From the NCBI GenBank assembly GCA_016214035.1, contig JACRPF010000004.1, positions 80,322 through 144,321 on the forward strand: a stretch of DNA of 64,000 bases, given 5' to 3'. The notes beneath the pieces are model-generated. The model did no database searches. It had not been told where the DNA came from and worked only from the letters and a program-made list of their open reading frames with translations. The translations under genes were made by a program, and so were the position numbers. This stretch comes from Spirochaetota bacterium. Lineage in GTDB: Bacteria; Spirochaetota; Brachyspiria; Brachyspirales; JACRPF01. Shown here piece by piece: positions 50,880 through 59,308 of this stretch. Position 1 is the first letter of the stretch; every line of letters starts with the position of its first letter.

Positions 50880-51421
50880 CAAAAGCGGTATTTTTCGACC
50901 GTGACGGCACGCTCATCGTCGAGCAGCATTATCTGAAAGACCCGGAAAAAGTAATCCTTTTCGATGACGCCGTTACGGCGCTTCGCGGCATCATGAACGC
51001 GGGGTTTGAACTTTTTATCGTCACCAATCAATCCGGTATTGCCCGCGGATATTTCACCGAAGTAGAATATCAGGCCGTCCATCGGCGCGTGTGCGAACGT
51101 TTCGCCGCCGGAGGAGTGACGTTCAGGGATGCCGCGTTCTGCCCGCACGCGCCGGACTCCGACTGCTCATGCAGAAAACCCAATCCCGGTATGCTGACCA
51201 CGCTCATGGAACGGCACCATATTGATCCGCGCGTATCGTTCATGGTGGGAGATAAAGCTGCCGATATCGAAGCCGGAATCGCAGCCGGTGTAACAAGCAT
51301 TCTCGTGATGACCGGATATGGCAGGGACGACCTGCGGAAACTGGCCGGCAAGCAGTTTATACCCGCAGATAATCTCGGCGCCGTTCGCGACATCATACTC
51401 GGCGGTGCTAATGAAAAATAA
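50876..51421 (+). CDS. gmhB: D,D-heptose 1,7-bisphosphate phosphatase (GmhB-like)
   Basis: Removes the 7-phosphate from heptose bisphosphate in ADP-heptose synthesis for lipopolysaccharide. A 181-residue HAD-type phosphatase: motif I FFDRDGTLIV (about 6-15), motif II VTNQSG, the zinc-binding CPHAPDSDCSCRKP (near 89-102), and motif IV GDKAADIEAG. The HisB-type phosphatase is a close relative, but the gene neighbour is a heptose nucleotidyltransferase, so GmhB is favoured. Overlaps the channel-like gene by 4 bases. Confidence 0.88.
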   Translation: MTKAVFFDRDGTLIVEQHYLKDPEKVILFDDAVTALRGIMNAGFELFIVTNQSGIARGYFTEVEYQAVHRRVCERFAAGGVTFRDAAFCPHAPDSDCSCRKPNPGMLTTLMERHHIDPRVSFMVGDKAADIEAGIAAGVTSILVMTGYGRDDLRKLAGKQFIPADNLGAVRDIILGGANEK

Positions 51422-51881
51422 AATATACGACCGCGAAACGCTTGCCGGTGTCCTTGAAAAGCTTCGGACGCAGAAAAAAAAGATCGCATTCACCAACGGA
51501 TGTTTTGATATACTGCACGCGGGGCATGTGCGGTATCTCGCCGACGCCCGCGCGTTTGCCGACGTTCTCGTCATCGCGCTCAACTCGGATGCATCCGTCA
51601 AACGGCTCAAAGGCGACGCGCGGCCCGTGAATACGCTTACCGACAGAATGACCGTCATCGCCGCGCTCGAATCCGCCGATTACGTAACGTCATTCAATGA
51701 AGACACGCCGGTGGAAACGCTGGCGTTGCTCAAACCAGACATCCATGTCAAAGGCGGCGACTATATCGCCGAAAAGATTCCTGAATATGCGACGGTCACC
51801 GCATACGGTGGAACAGTGCGCATCGTATCCTTCCATAAAGGTTATTCCACGACATCGATAATCGAGCGATCAAAACGTTAA
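51411..51881 (+). CDS. rfaE2: D-glycero-beta-D-manno-heptose 1-phosphate adenylyltransferase (RfaE2/HldE C-terminal type)
   Basis: Transfers AMP to heptose-1-phosphate to make ADP-heptose. A 156-residue cytidylyltransferase-like enzyme with the HxGH motif HAGH at residues 36-39 (TNGCFDILHAGH), RPVN at about 71, KGGDY near 120 and STTSIIER at the C-terminus. It lacks the kinase domain of fused HldE, so the kinase must be elsewhere. It overlaps gmhB by 11 bases, and no kinase or epimerase gene is in the window. Confidence 0.9.
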   Translation: MKNKIYDRETLAGVLEKLRTQKKKIAFTNGCFDILHAGHVRYLADARAFADVLVIALNSDASVKRLKGDARPVNTLTDRMTVIAALESADYVTSFNEDTPVETLALLKPDIHVKGGDYIAEKIPEYATVTAYGGTVRIVSFHKGYSTTSIIERSKR

Positions 51882-51897
51882 CGCCGCGCATCAGTTT

Positions 51898-53088
51898 TTA
51901 TCGTTGAAATACATCCGAAATACGTTTGCCGCGACCCATCACCATGTCGACGCGGGTAAGTTCTTCGGGGATATTGATACTCTGCGGACATTTTTTGACG
52001 CACACGCCGCATTTTGTGCAGAGCGATGCGGCGCCGTCGGGGTCTTCCTTGTTGACTTTATCCGGGCGTACCGCGAACTTTTTATACCGTCTGAGTAAAA
52101 GCCAGCCGATAATGCCGCCGCGGCCATTCGCATTGTTAAGCATGGCAAAATTGTCTGGAATATTTACACCGTACGGGCACGGCATGCAATAGCGGCAGGC
52201 GGTGCAGTCGACGAGAATCTTTTTTCGATAGGTCGAAACGAGTTTCTCAATCGTTTCCATATCGCTACCTGAAAGTATACCCACGCCGGAACGCTCCGCG
52301 TATCCGCAGTTCTCCTCAACCATCGCCGGACTTCCCATGCCGCTGAGTACAGTTGCCACTTCGGGAAGATTCCACAGAAACTGGAACGCCCATTCCACCG
52401 GCGTCTTCTTCGATGCGGCTGAACGCATGATGTCCTTCGCCTCTTTGGGCGGGTCGGCAAGCATACCGCCTTTCAGCCCTTCCATGACGGCTACAGGTAT
52501 CTTTTTTTTCGCCGCATAGTGCAACCCCTCGGTGGTGGCCTGCATCGCCGTGTCGAGATAATTATACTGAATCTGCGCGAGATCCCACGGATATGCATCG
52601 ACAATCTTCTTGAACACCGGCAAGGTGTCATGAAATGAAAAGCCGATGTGGCGGATGAGACCGCGTTTTTTCGCCTGTTCCATCTTCTCAAAAAGCCCCA
52701 GCGCGAGCAACTTATCGAAATATCCCTGATTCAGATTATGAAACAGATAGAAATCGATGTAATCGGTCCCGAGTCGCTCAAGCTGTGTTTCAAGGAAGCG
52801 GTCGAAGTCCTCCGTCTTGCGCATGAGTATCATGGGAAGCTTGTCGGCAATGTACACGTTCTTCCGCACACCGTTCCCGAGCGCTTCGCCGAGAACCTTT
52901 TCGCTCGCACCAAGATGATAGATATACGCGGTGTCGAAATAATTGATGCCGAGTTCAACGGCCTTCCGGATTGTGGCGACAGCCTTCTTCTTATCCACAG
53001 CTAGCGCGAACGATGTGGGCAGGCGCATAGCGCCGAAACTGAGCGCTGATATTTTGTATCCGAGCTTTTCAAGTACACGATATTGCAT
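51898..53088 (-). CDS. Aldo/keto reductase fused to a C-terminal 2[4Fe-4S] ferredoxin domain
   Basis: A 396-residue oxidoreductase. The TIM-barrel (about 1-280) has the catalytic tetrad with DTAYIYHLGASE (Asp, Tyr), a Lys in ADKLP and a His in HNLNQ. The C-terminal part holds two ferredoxin-type cysteine clusters, CTACRYCMPCP (near 300) and CTKCGVCVKKCP (near 365). This fusion is common in anaerobes and links reductase activity to low-potential electron carriers; the substrate is unknown. ATG 53088 is set by AGGAG upstream; the open frame continues to 53418 without similarity. Confidence 0.9.
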   Translation of the reverse strand: MQYRVLEKLGYKISALSFGAMRLPTSFALAVDKKKAVATIRKAVELGINYFDTAYIYHLGASEKVLGEALGNGVRKNVYIADKLPMILMRKTEDFDRFLETQLERLGTDYIDFYLFHNLNQGYFDKLLALGLFEKMEQAKKRGLIRHIGFSFHDTLPVFKKIVDAYPWDLAQIQYNYLDTAMQATTEGLHYAAKKKIPVAVMEGLKGGMLADPPKEAKDIMRSAASKKTPVEWAFQFLWNLPEVATVLSGMGSPAMVEENCGYAERSGVGILSGSDMETIEKLVSTYRKKILVDCTACRYCMPCPYGVNIPDNFAMLNNANGRGGIIGWLLLRRYKKFAVRPDKVNKEDPDGAASLCTKCGVCVKKCPQSINIPEELTRVDMVMGRGKRISDVFQR

Positions 53089-53239
53089 AGAGTGGCTCCT
53101 GACATGATAGTGCCGCGGAATACGGGAAGTAAAAGATCCCGCTGCAGGCATTGACGTATCTGACTGCGTATTATTGCAGATGCAACCGGCATTGAGATCT
53201 GCACTTGACTTTACCCGCAAAAAGATATGGACTATCATC

Positions 53240-54004
53240 ATGATAAAAACAGCCGCAGCAATCACGATAATCCTCTGCTCGCTTTCAATACTTGCATCGT
53301 GCGCAAAATCAGATAAAAAACCCGTTGTCATTCCCGCGGAAAACGCAAGCCATCTATCGAACTGCGTCCACGCCGACGAGTGGGATATCAAATGGTCCGA
53401 TGCAATGGCGGTAGGCATTCATACGACTTCAAAAGAAACGATAGTCATTTACCGTGACGCAAGCGACGAGGACATGAAGACCAAAAACGACGGTTATTGG
53501 TCGAAACAGGATTATACGATGCTCTCGGTGGCCGGCACCGTCGTATCATATGCATGTGATTATTATTCCGAAGGCGGCGCACATCCGTCATATGGACGCG
53601 CCTACAAGTCCATTGATCTTGCAGAAAACACCAACGAAACACTGCTCACCGACCACTTCGAGGCGGCCGCCATTTTCGAGGCGCTGATGAACGACACGGT
53701 AATCAAAAACGCGCTGAAGGATCAGCGCCCGAAAAACCTCAACGAACTCTTCGATGTCATCGACGGCGGATGTGAAATGGACCTGAGTATCCGCGTGCTC
53801 GGCGCCTTCGCGCTGCATCACCTGAAGGGCGATCGCGTGGCGGTGCGCATCGGCGTGTCGCACGGATGCGAGGCTATGCGCGGCAATTTCACCGAGATAG
53901 GCGTCTACCTGCCGCAGCCTGACCGCATGAGAACGGCGCTGAAAAAAGCAGCCGCAGACCGGACACTCATGCAGGATCTGTATCGTCCCCGAAAGAAAAA
54001 ATAG
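53240..54004 (+). CDS. Lipoprotein, DUF3298/RsiV-like C-terminal region
   Basis: A 254-residue predicted lipoprotein with Cys21 in ILASC. The mature part contains YYSEGGAHPSYGRAYKSIDL near 118-138, which recalls the GGAH-containing region of DUF3298-type proteins (also found in the anti-sigma factor RsiV and PdaC). A long acidic N-terminal stretch follows the lipid anchor. Function unknown. The ATG at 53240 is chosen because the signal peptide follows it; there is only a poor ribosome site. TTGACT (53205-53210) and TATGGA (53226-53231) form a poorer promoter match with a short spacer, 8 bases from the ATG. Convergent with ompA-like gene. Confidence 0.6.
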   Translation: MIKTAAAITIILCSLSILASCAKSDKKPVVIPAENASHLSNCVHADEWDIKWSDAMAVGIHTTSKETIVIYRDASDEDMKTKNDGYWSKQDYTMLSVAGTVVSYACDYYSEGGAHPSYGRAYKSIDLAENTNETLLTDHFEAAAIFEALMNDTVIKNALKDQRPKNLNELFDVIDGGCEMDLSIRVLGAFALHHLKGDRVAVRIGVSHGCEAMRGNFTEIGVYLPQPDRMRTALKKAAADRTLMQDLYRPRKKK

Positions 54005-54012
54005 CGGCAGTC

Positions 54013-56703
54013 TTATTCCGCCTTTTCAAGAATGAATTCCACACGCCTGTTTCGCGCCCTGCCCCAATCGTCTTTATTGTCGTAGAGCGGATCCGCAGCA
54101 CCGAGACCGCGTAGTGAGAGCCGCTTCGTATCAATACCGCGGCGTATAAGCTCATCGTGCACGCGCGCGGCGCGGCGTTCCGACAGTTTTGCATTTACCG
54201 TATCACTGCCTATGTTGTCCGTATGCCCTTCCACGCTCACACGGTAACGGCCGTATTTCTTCAATATTTCTGCGAGACGGACAAGGATCGGTTTCGCACT
54301 GTCCTTGAGCGTATCCTTGCCGAAGTCGAACTCAATGTTCGACACCTTGATCTTAAACCCGCGTTTATGCTTCACCACAAGAATGTCCGTAGTGACTTTC
54401 ACCTCGTCGATGCGCGTTGCATTGCCGTATTCATCGGTTACGGCCAATGAGATGAAATAATCGTTCGCGCTTTCAACAAGCACGCCGCTGTCAGAACGGC
54501 CTTCCCACGCTATCGTATTGTTAACCGCACCGCTTCCCTGCCAGCGCTTGAACGGAGCGCGTGCGCCGCCCTGCGCTTCGACTATCGACAGCTCCCACGA
54601 CGCGATTTCATTGCTGTCCGTCGCCTCAACCGTTATGCCGAGTGTATCCTCTTCGCCGTCGCCGTCGGGTGAAAACCGCGTGCTCTTAAGCGTCATCGCC
54701 GCCATCGGCGGTGTTGTATCGACAATTATCGCCGCGGGTAGTGTCGCTATGGTCAGCCCGTTACCGAGCGATGCGGAGAACGAATAAATATAATTACCAT
54801 CGGGTATGGCGCGTTCAGCATCGAGCGTAACCGCTTTTCCTGAGCTCGAGAGCATCACCTCAGGCGCGGCTGTCGCGCGCTTTCCCGTCCATTCCGCTGC
54901 GGGGGGGATGTTTGAGAACGACTGCGTGAAGACATCCTCTTTTTTCTCATTCCTGATGGAGAATACCGACGAAAGCACCGGCTCCGCTATCATACTTTTT
55001 GTCTTAAAAGCGGCGCTCCGTACCTTCGGTGAAAAACCCTTGCGGTCGGCGGCAACCGAGAATACATAGTCACCGTGATTTACCTCAAATGTAACGGGCG
55101 TATTGCGTGTTTCGTTGGACGCGGCGTCGAGGGCTTTCATCCAGTAGGAATATACACCCGACGGCAGATCGCGCGCGTCGAGCGTGACTATCTTCTCTGA
55201 GTCCTGCCAGGAAAGTTCCTTCACCACGCCGCCGAGATTATCGAACACACGCGCCTTCATGACAAGCGGGCCGGAGTCGCTCACGCGGTTTGAGAACGTG
55301 ATGACCGTACTGCCCTTCTGCGAAAAAACGATATCCGGAGCGGGACCTCGAACCGCGGCGACCGGCGGCACGGTATCAAGCACTATGCTGTTGGTTACCG
55401 ATGATCCGACCAGTCCTTTTTCATCCTTTGCGCGCAGGATATAGGTGTATCGTCCGTCCGGGAGCTTTATGCCGTTGGTGTCGGTGCCGTCCCAATCAAG
55501 CGCGCGCGGCATTGCGACGCTCGGACGCTCGCTTAACAGCATCGCCATGAATTTTTCATAATCGAACGATGTCAGACGATCCTCTTTCTGTTCAAATGTC
55601 CTCACAACATCGCCGGCCTCGTTCCTAATGATTAGCTGCCAGCCGATAACCGGCGAAGCATCCTTCACTTCGGGATAGATGAGCAGTGAATCCATGCGAC
55701 CGTCGTTATTGGGCGATATATATCCCGGAACGGTGCCGTCGAATCGGACAGCCGGCGGATTTTTGTCGTCTTCACCGAGTGCCAGTGAAAACGTAAAGCG
55801 GTTGATCAGTTCCACGTTGCTGGCGGCGGTGATGCGCGGCGACAGATCGTATCTGAGCAGAATGCTGTTCGCCGGATTCGAAAATCCCCATCCCGCGGAA
55901 AGGTGCCAGAAGCTCAGGAGCGGTTCGTTGACGATGAATCCGCCGCCGACATACCAGTTGGTGTAAATGGAAAGCTCGGTATCAAGCGACAGCGACATAT
56001 GCGTCAGTGACAGCGGATAATAGCGCACGGAGATGCCGCTCACGAGCGTGAACATATCGTTGATGGGACTTTCACCGCTCACGGACGCCTTCATCCGCCA
56101 TGACGGCACGCCGTCGCCGTTGGTGAGTCCGTAACCGATCCACTTACCGATCTGTTCAAGCGCAACACCGTAGCGCAGATTGGTCGCAAAGCCGATACCT
56201 GTCTTTGTTTTAAGCACCGCGCCCACGTCCCAGCCGATGCCGAAATCCGACAATGTCCCGGACTCGCCGTACGTGTATGACAATCCTGTACCGATCATCA
56301 GCTCGGAGCCGAAGTGTTTTGCAAAACCTATTTCGCCGCCCTTCAGTTCACCGCGGCCGAGCGGCAGTTTGTCATACTCATACCGGCCATAGAACGATCC
56401 GATGCTCGTGGGCACCACAAGCGCGCCCAATGCGACAAGATCATTACCGACGAACGCCACCGTGCCGCCGAATGAAAAAAGACGCACCTCGGCGGCCAAT
56501 GCGGGGTTGGCAAACCACGCGAACGGTGAAAGCGGTGAGCTTAAGGTAGGATACAGTGTCGCGGGGATGACATACTCCGGCAGCTCGGCGCCTGCAGTTC
56601 TGTTCAACGCGGGATATACCTGACTGAAAAAAGCAATCGCGGCCATTCCCGATATAAAGATTTTTTTTAGATAATGTTTCGGTAAAAATAACAGCGTAAA
56701 CAT
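54013..56703 (-). CDS. OmpA-family outer-membrane protein with FlgD-like Ig domains
   Basis: A 896-residue exported protein. Signal peptide near 10-33. A strand-rich region (about 40-335) is followed by FlgD-like Ig modules (about 340-460, SPNNDGRMDSLLIYP, and about 670-770, FSPDGDGEEDTLGI), with an intervening Ig-like part. The OmpA-like peptidoglycan-binding domain lies at about 785-896 and shows FDFGKDTLKDSAKPIL, then VEGHTDNIGSD and LSERRAARVHDEL. The architecture is seen in spirochaete envelope proteins. ATG 56703 is chosen because GGAGG lies upstream. It ties the outer membrane to murein. Next to the methyltransferase gene, with a 34-base gap upstream. Confidence 0.88.
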   Translation of the reverse strand: MFTLLFLPKHYLKKIFISGMAAIAFFSQVYPALNRTAGAELPEYVIPATLYPTLSSPLSPFAWFANPALAAEVRLFSFGGTVAFVGNDLVALGALVVPTSIGSFYGRYEYDKLPLGRGELKGGEIGFAKHFGSELMIGTGLSYTYGESGTLSDFGIGWDVGAVLKTKTGIGFATNLRYGVALEQIGKWIGYGLTNGDGVPSWRMKASVSGESPINDMFTLVSGISVRYYPLSLTHMSLSLDTELSIYTNWYVGGGFIVNEPLLSFWHLSAGWGFSNPANSILLRYDLSPRITAASNVELINRFTFSLALGEDDKNPPAVRFDGTVPGYISPNNDGRMDSLLIYPEVKDASPVIGWQLIIRNEAGDVVRTFEQKEDRLTSFDYEKFMAMLLSERPSVAMPRALDWDGTDTNGIKLPDGRYTYILRAKDEKGLVGSSVTNSIVLDTVPPVAAVRGPAPDIVFSQKGSTVITFSNRVSDSGPLVMKARVFDNLGGVVKELSWQDSEKIVTLDARDLPSGVYSYWMKALDAASNETRNTPVTFEVNHGDYVFSVAADRKGFSPKVRSAAFKTKSMIAEPVLSSVFSIRNEKKEDVFTQSFSNIPPAAEWTGKRATAAPEVMLSSSGKAVTLDAERAIPDGNYIYSFSASLGNGLTIATLPAAIIVDTTPPMAAMTLKSTRFSPDGDGEEDTLGITVEATDSNEIASWELSIVEAQGGARAPFKRWQGSGAVNNTIAWEGRSDSGVLVESANDYFISLAVTDEYGNATRIDEVKVTTDILVVKHKRGFKIKVSNIEFDFGKDTLKDSAKPILVRLAEILKKYGRYRVSVEGHTDNIGSDTVNAKLSERRAARVHDELIRRGIDTKRLSLRGLGAADPLYDNKDDWGRARNRRVEFILEKAE

Positions 56704-56737
56704 AAAGCCCTCCGAAAGAGTACACATAGCGATTATG

Positions 56738-58228
56738 CTATGTTCTTTCAATAATATCGGTATCTTCCGGATTTAGTTCATACAATTTATAGACCATGTC
56801 GTTAAGACGCCGTATCAGCCTTTCATCATCCGGCGACCTCGAAATTTCATCATAAAACGAGAGCCATGTATCGATATGTTCCGGGAAACGGACCGGCAGC
56901 CGGTCAAGATCATACTTTTTGAGATGCGGCAACGAATCGCGATTTGTTATCAGGCATTGCCGGTAATAGTACGTAAAAAGTTTTGAGTTCAGCAGCAGGC
57001 AGATTATTTTCAGACATCCGGAATCGCCGGTCATGAAATATAATGACTGCTCCGGCAGCGCTCCGCTTTCGTCATATGCCGCGATGAGCTCATTACCTGT
57101 TTTTCTGATGAGTATCTTGTGCGGAACGGAAAGCTTTTTCATATCGCTCGTACCGCCGATGATATTTTTCCGATCCGGTGAAAAAAACCGGCATCGATGC
57201 ACTTTGAAGCGGCCGATATCAGCACCTTTCATCGCAATCACCGACGCGCCTGATTGCCGCGTCTCCGTGAGTGTCCCCGGACGGGCGATGAATCCGGTAG
57301 ACGACCGGAACCACGACGACAAATGCTTAACATCGGGTGCATTTTCGATTGCGCGGACAGCGGACGTCACCGGCAGCCGCCACGCATATTCGGGGCCGGT
57401 GAACGAATGCTGGGCGATAGTGTATCGCGCACCGGACGCATCGTCGGTAATCAGCACCGTATGACCGTCCGGAGAAGGCCGATGCTGCAGTATGAGCACC
57501 ATGGCATCTCCGACCATGCCGGGAAAACGGATATGTGTCCACAGCTCGTGTATCGTGCACGTCGATAGAATCATTCGCCTCAGCGAATTGTACTGCCGGT
57601 TCTGACAGAGCCTGTCGGGCAGCACAAAGCCGAGATACCCGCCGTCAGCGAGCAGCATCAATGAACGGCGCAGGAACAGTTCAAACAGATTCGGCCGGTA
57701 CCTGTCGCATGCAGCATACGTACGCTGATAATATGCCAGAACTTCCGTATGGGCAGACACAACGCCGTGCCTGCCTTTGAGCGAGACCCATGGCGGATTT
57801 CCCACGATCATTGAAAAACGCCGCCCCGGGAAATGTGTATCCCATAAAAAAGCGTTGTCGCCGGCAATCGCCCGGTCATCGATGAGTGCATCTCCGGCGC
57901 GGATGTTGTATGCGATCACTGGAGCGCTGTCATTGCCCGCGAGCGCGCATAAACGCCGCCTGGTTTCTGCCACCGCCCGCTCATCGATATCAACGCCGAA
58001 AAAATGCTCCGCAAGAGATTTCTTCTCCGCGCGGGATGAAAGTTTCTCATACGCGGCGGCCAGAAATTCTCCGTCACCGCAGGAAGGGTCGAGAATCGCC
58101 GGCATGAGCGCCTCGCCATGCTCTCCGCGCCATCGCTCGAACAGCGCCGCGAGCACACGCGACACGATATCCTTAGGCGTATAATACACGCCGAATTTTT
58201 TTTGATGTGTTCGTTCACGTGCCGGCAT
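56738..58228 (-). CDS. Solitary gamma-type N6-adenine DNA methyltransferase
   Basis: A 496-residue methyltransferase. N-terminal motif X-like FGVYYTPKDIVSRVL (about 11-25), SAM-binding motif I DPSCGDGEFL (about 46-55) and catalytic motif IV NPPW (near 146) show the gamma order of N6-adenine enzymes related to TaqI/Eco57I-type. The C-terminal half (about 250-490) is likely the target-recognition part; no endonuclease domain is evident. No restriction enzyme gene is next to it, so it may be an orphan methylase with a regulatory role. ATG 58228 is chosen because the promoter's -10 ends 6 bases before it; an ATG two codons earlier (58234) overlaps the predicted start site. Confidence 0.85.
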   Translation of the reverse strand: MPARERTHQKKFGVYYTPKDIVSRVLAALFERWRGEHGEALMPAILDPSCGDGEFLAAAYEKLSSRAEKKSLAEHFFGVDIDERAVAETRRRLCALAGNDSAPVIAYNIRAGDALIDDRAIAGDNAFLWDTHFPGRRFSMIVGNPPWVSLKGRHGVVSAHTEVLAYYQRTYAACDRYRPNLFELFLRRSLMLLADGGYLGFVLPDRLCQNRQYNSLRRMILSTCTIHELWTHIRFPGMVGDAMVLILQHRPSPDGHTVLITDDASGARYTIAQHSFTGPEYAWRLPVTSAVRAIENAPDVKHLSSWFRSSTGFIARPGTLTETRQSGASVIAMKGADIGRFKVHRCRFFSPDRKNIIGGTSDMKKLSVPHKILIRKTGNELIAAYDESGALPEQSLYFMTGDSGCLKIICLLLNSKLFTYYYRQCLITNRDSLPHLKKYDLDRLPVRFPEHIDTWLSFYDEISRSPDDERLIRRLNDMVYKLYELNPEDTDIIERT

Positions 58229-58234
58229 GGGCAT

Positions 58235-58262
58235 ATTGTATGGAATCAACGTGTATTGTCAA
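58235..58262 (-). promoter_or_regulatory. Promoter for a leaderless methyltransferase transcript
   Basis: On the minus strand TTGACA (58262-58257), 16-base spacer, TACAAT (58240-58235), 6 bases, ATG at 58228. No Shine-Dalgarno. It is back to back with the alkD promoter, only 29 bases away. Confidence 0.75.
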
Positions 58263-58291
58263 ACACGCGACAGGCAGCTTTGCAGAACGGT

Positions 58292-58319
58292 TTGACAATA
58301 CCGGACATTCGGGTACACT
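58292..58319 (+). promoter_or_regulatory. Sigma-70 type promoter for alkD-like gene
   Basis: TTGACA (58292-58297), 16-base spacer, TACACT (58314-58319). Leader of about 20 bases with AAGAAGG, 5 bases before the ATG at 58346. Confidence 0.7.
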
Positions 58320-58345
58320 CCACTATCCTGATCAAGAAGGCTTAT

Positions 58346-59050
58346 ATGCGCGACGTCATCTCGGACATACAGAACTCGCTGCGCCATGCGGCCGATGCAA
58401 AAACAAAAGAAAGCGGCACGCGCTATTTCAAGGAAGCGGTGAAGCTCTACGGCGTAAAGACGGCAACCGTGAGTATCATCGGCAAAAAGCATTTCGAAAC
58501 GGTGAAGGAACAGACAAAAGCGGAGATATTCGATCTCTGCGAACGGCTCTGGCAGACCGGTTATATGGAGAACGCGTTCATCGCCTGTCAGTGGGCACAC
58601 AATATGAGATCATCGTATTCCCCGGATGACATCACGACATTCGAGCGCTGGCTGCAGCGTTATGTGAGCAATTGGGCGGCATGCGACACATTATGCAATC
58701 ATACCATCGGCGAATTCCTTGAACGTTTTCCGGAATATCTGCGGCGACTGCGCCGCTGGGCGATATCGAACAACCGCTGGTTACGACGCGCCGCCGCGGT
58801 ATCGTTGATAGTCCCGGCGCGGCATGGGAAATTCCTGCCTGATATCTTCGCCATTGCGGACATACTCCTGACCGACAAGGACGATCTGGTGCAGAAGGGT
58901 TACGGCTGGATGCTGAAAGCGGCAAGCGTACCGCACCGGAAAGAAGTGCACCATTATGTCATGGACCATAAGGCGCGTATGCCGAGAACGGCACTGCGTT
59001 ATGCGATAGAAAAAATGCCGGCGGCGATGAAAAAAAAGGCTATGCTATAG
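58346..59050 (+). CDS. DNA alkylation repair protein, AlkD-like
   Basis: A 234-residue all-helical protein of the AlkD (HEAT-like repeat) DNA glycosylase family, which removes alkylated bases such as N3-methyladenine or N7-methylguanine. Visible family segments: GTRYFKEAVKLYGVKT (near 24-40), AFIACQWAHNM (near 75), WAACDTLCNHTIGEF (near 111), SNNRWLRRAAAVSLI (near 142) and the C-terminal DLVQKGYGWMLKAAS with PRTALRYAIEKM. In AlkD the conserved Trp and Asp of W-x-DxxD contact the lesion; the WAACDT segment may serve here. The gene is divergent from the methyltransferase. Start by AAGAAGG and promoter. Confidence 0.88.
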   Translation: MRDVISDIQNSLRHAADAKTKESGTRYFKEAVKLYGVKTATVSIIGKKHFETVKEQTKAEIFDLCERLWQTGYMENAFIACQWAHNMRSSYSPDDITTFERWLQRYVSNWAACDTLCNHTIGEFLERFPEYLRRLRRWAISNNRWLRRAAAVSLIVPARHGKFLPDIFAIADILLTDKDDLVQKGYGWMLKAASVPHRKEVHHYVMDHKARMPRTALRYAIEKMPAAMKKKAML

Positions 59051-59103
59051 CGCGGGGCTTTGTCCGTCAGCCCAATCCAGTAAATCGGCATCATTCCCCA
59101 AAA

Positions 59104-59252
59104 GGCACGCGCACGGATGCGTGGAGTCAGAGCATACTCCCGCGCTACGCTAGCGCAAGCGGTGCAGGATGTACAGGCGCATGGATGCGCCTAAACGAGT
59201 TGCCGCCTGGATGGCGAAGGCAACGAGCACCGCGAGAGCGACGATATGCATA
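59104..59252. repeat. Intergenic palindromic element, copy D
   Basis: Contains ACGCGCACGGATGCGT, CGCTACGCTAGCGCAAGCGG, a perfect palindrome GGCGCATGGATGCGCC (59176-59191), the inverted pair GTTGCC/GGCAAC (near 59199-59223) and CACCGCGAGAGCGACG. The middle and last words match element C. It fills most of the 258-bp gap between alkD and the MCP gene. Confidence 0.7.
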
Positions 59253-59308
59253 TGTTTAAATAAACAGCTTGAAAAGGCCATGCGTTACAGGTAGACGCAG
59301 TATCGCTC

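Noticed and set aside
53089..53418. Longer start of the aldo/keto reductase
   Set aside because: The extra residues have no similarity and AGGAG clearly precedes the ATG at 53088.
58118..58345. N-terminal extension of the AlkD-like gene
   Set aside because: It lies across the divergent promoter region and the methyltransferase start; the promoter and AAGAAGG support ATG 58346.
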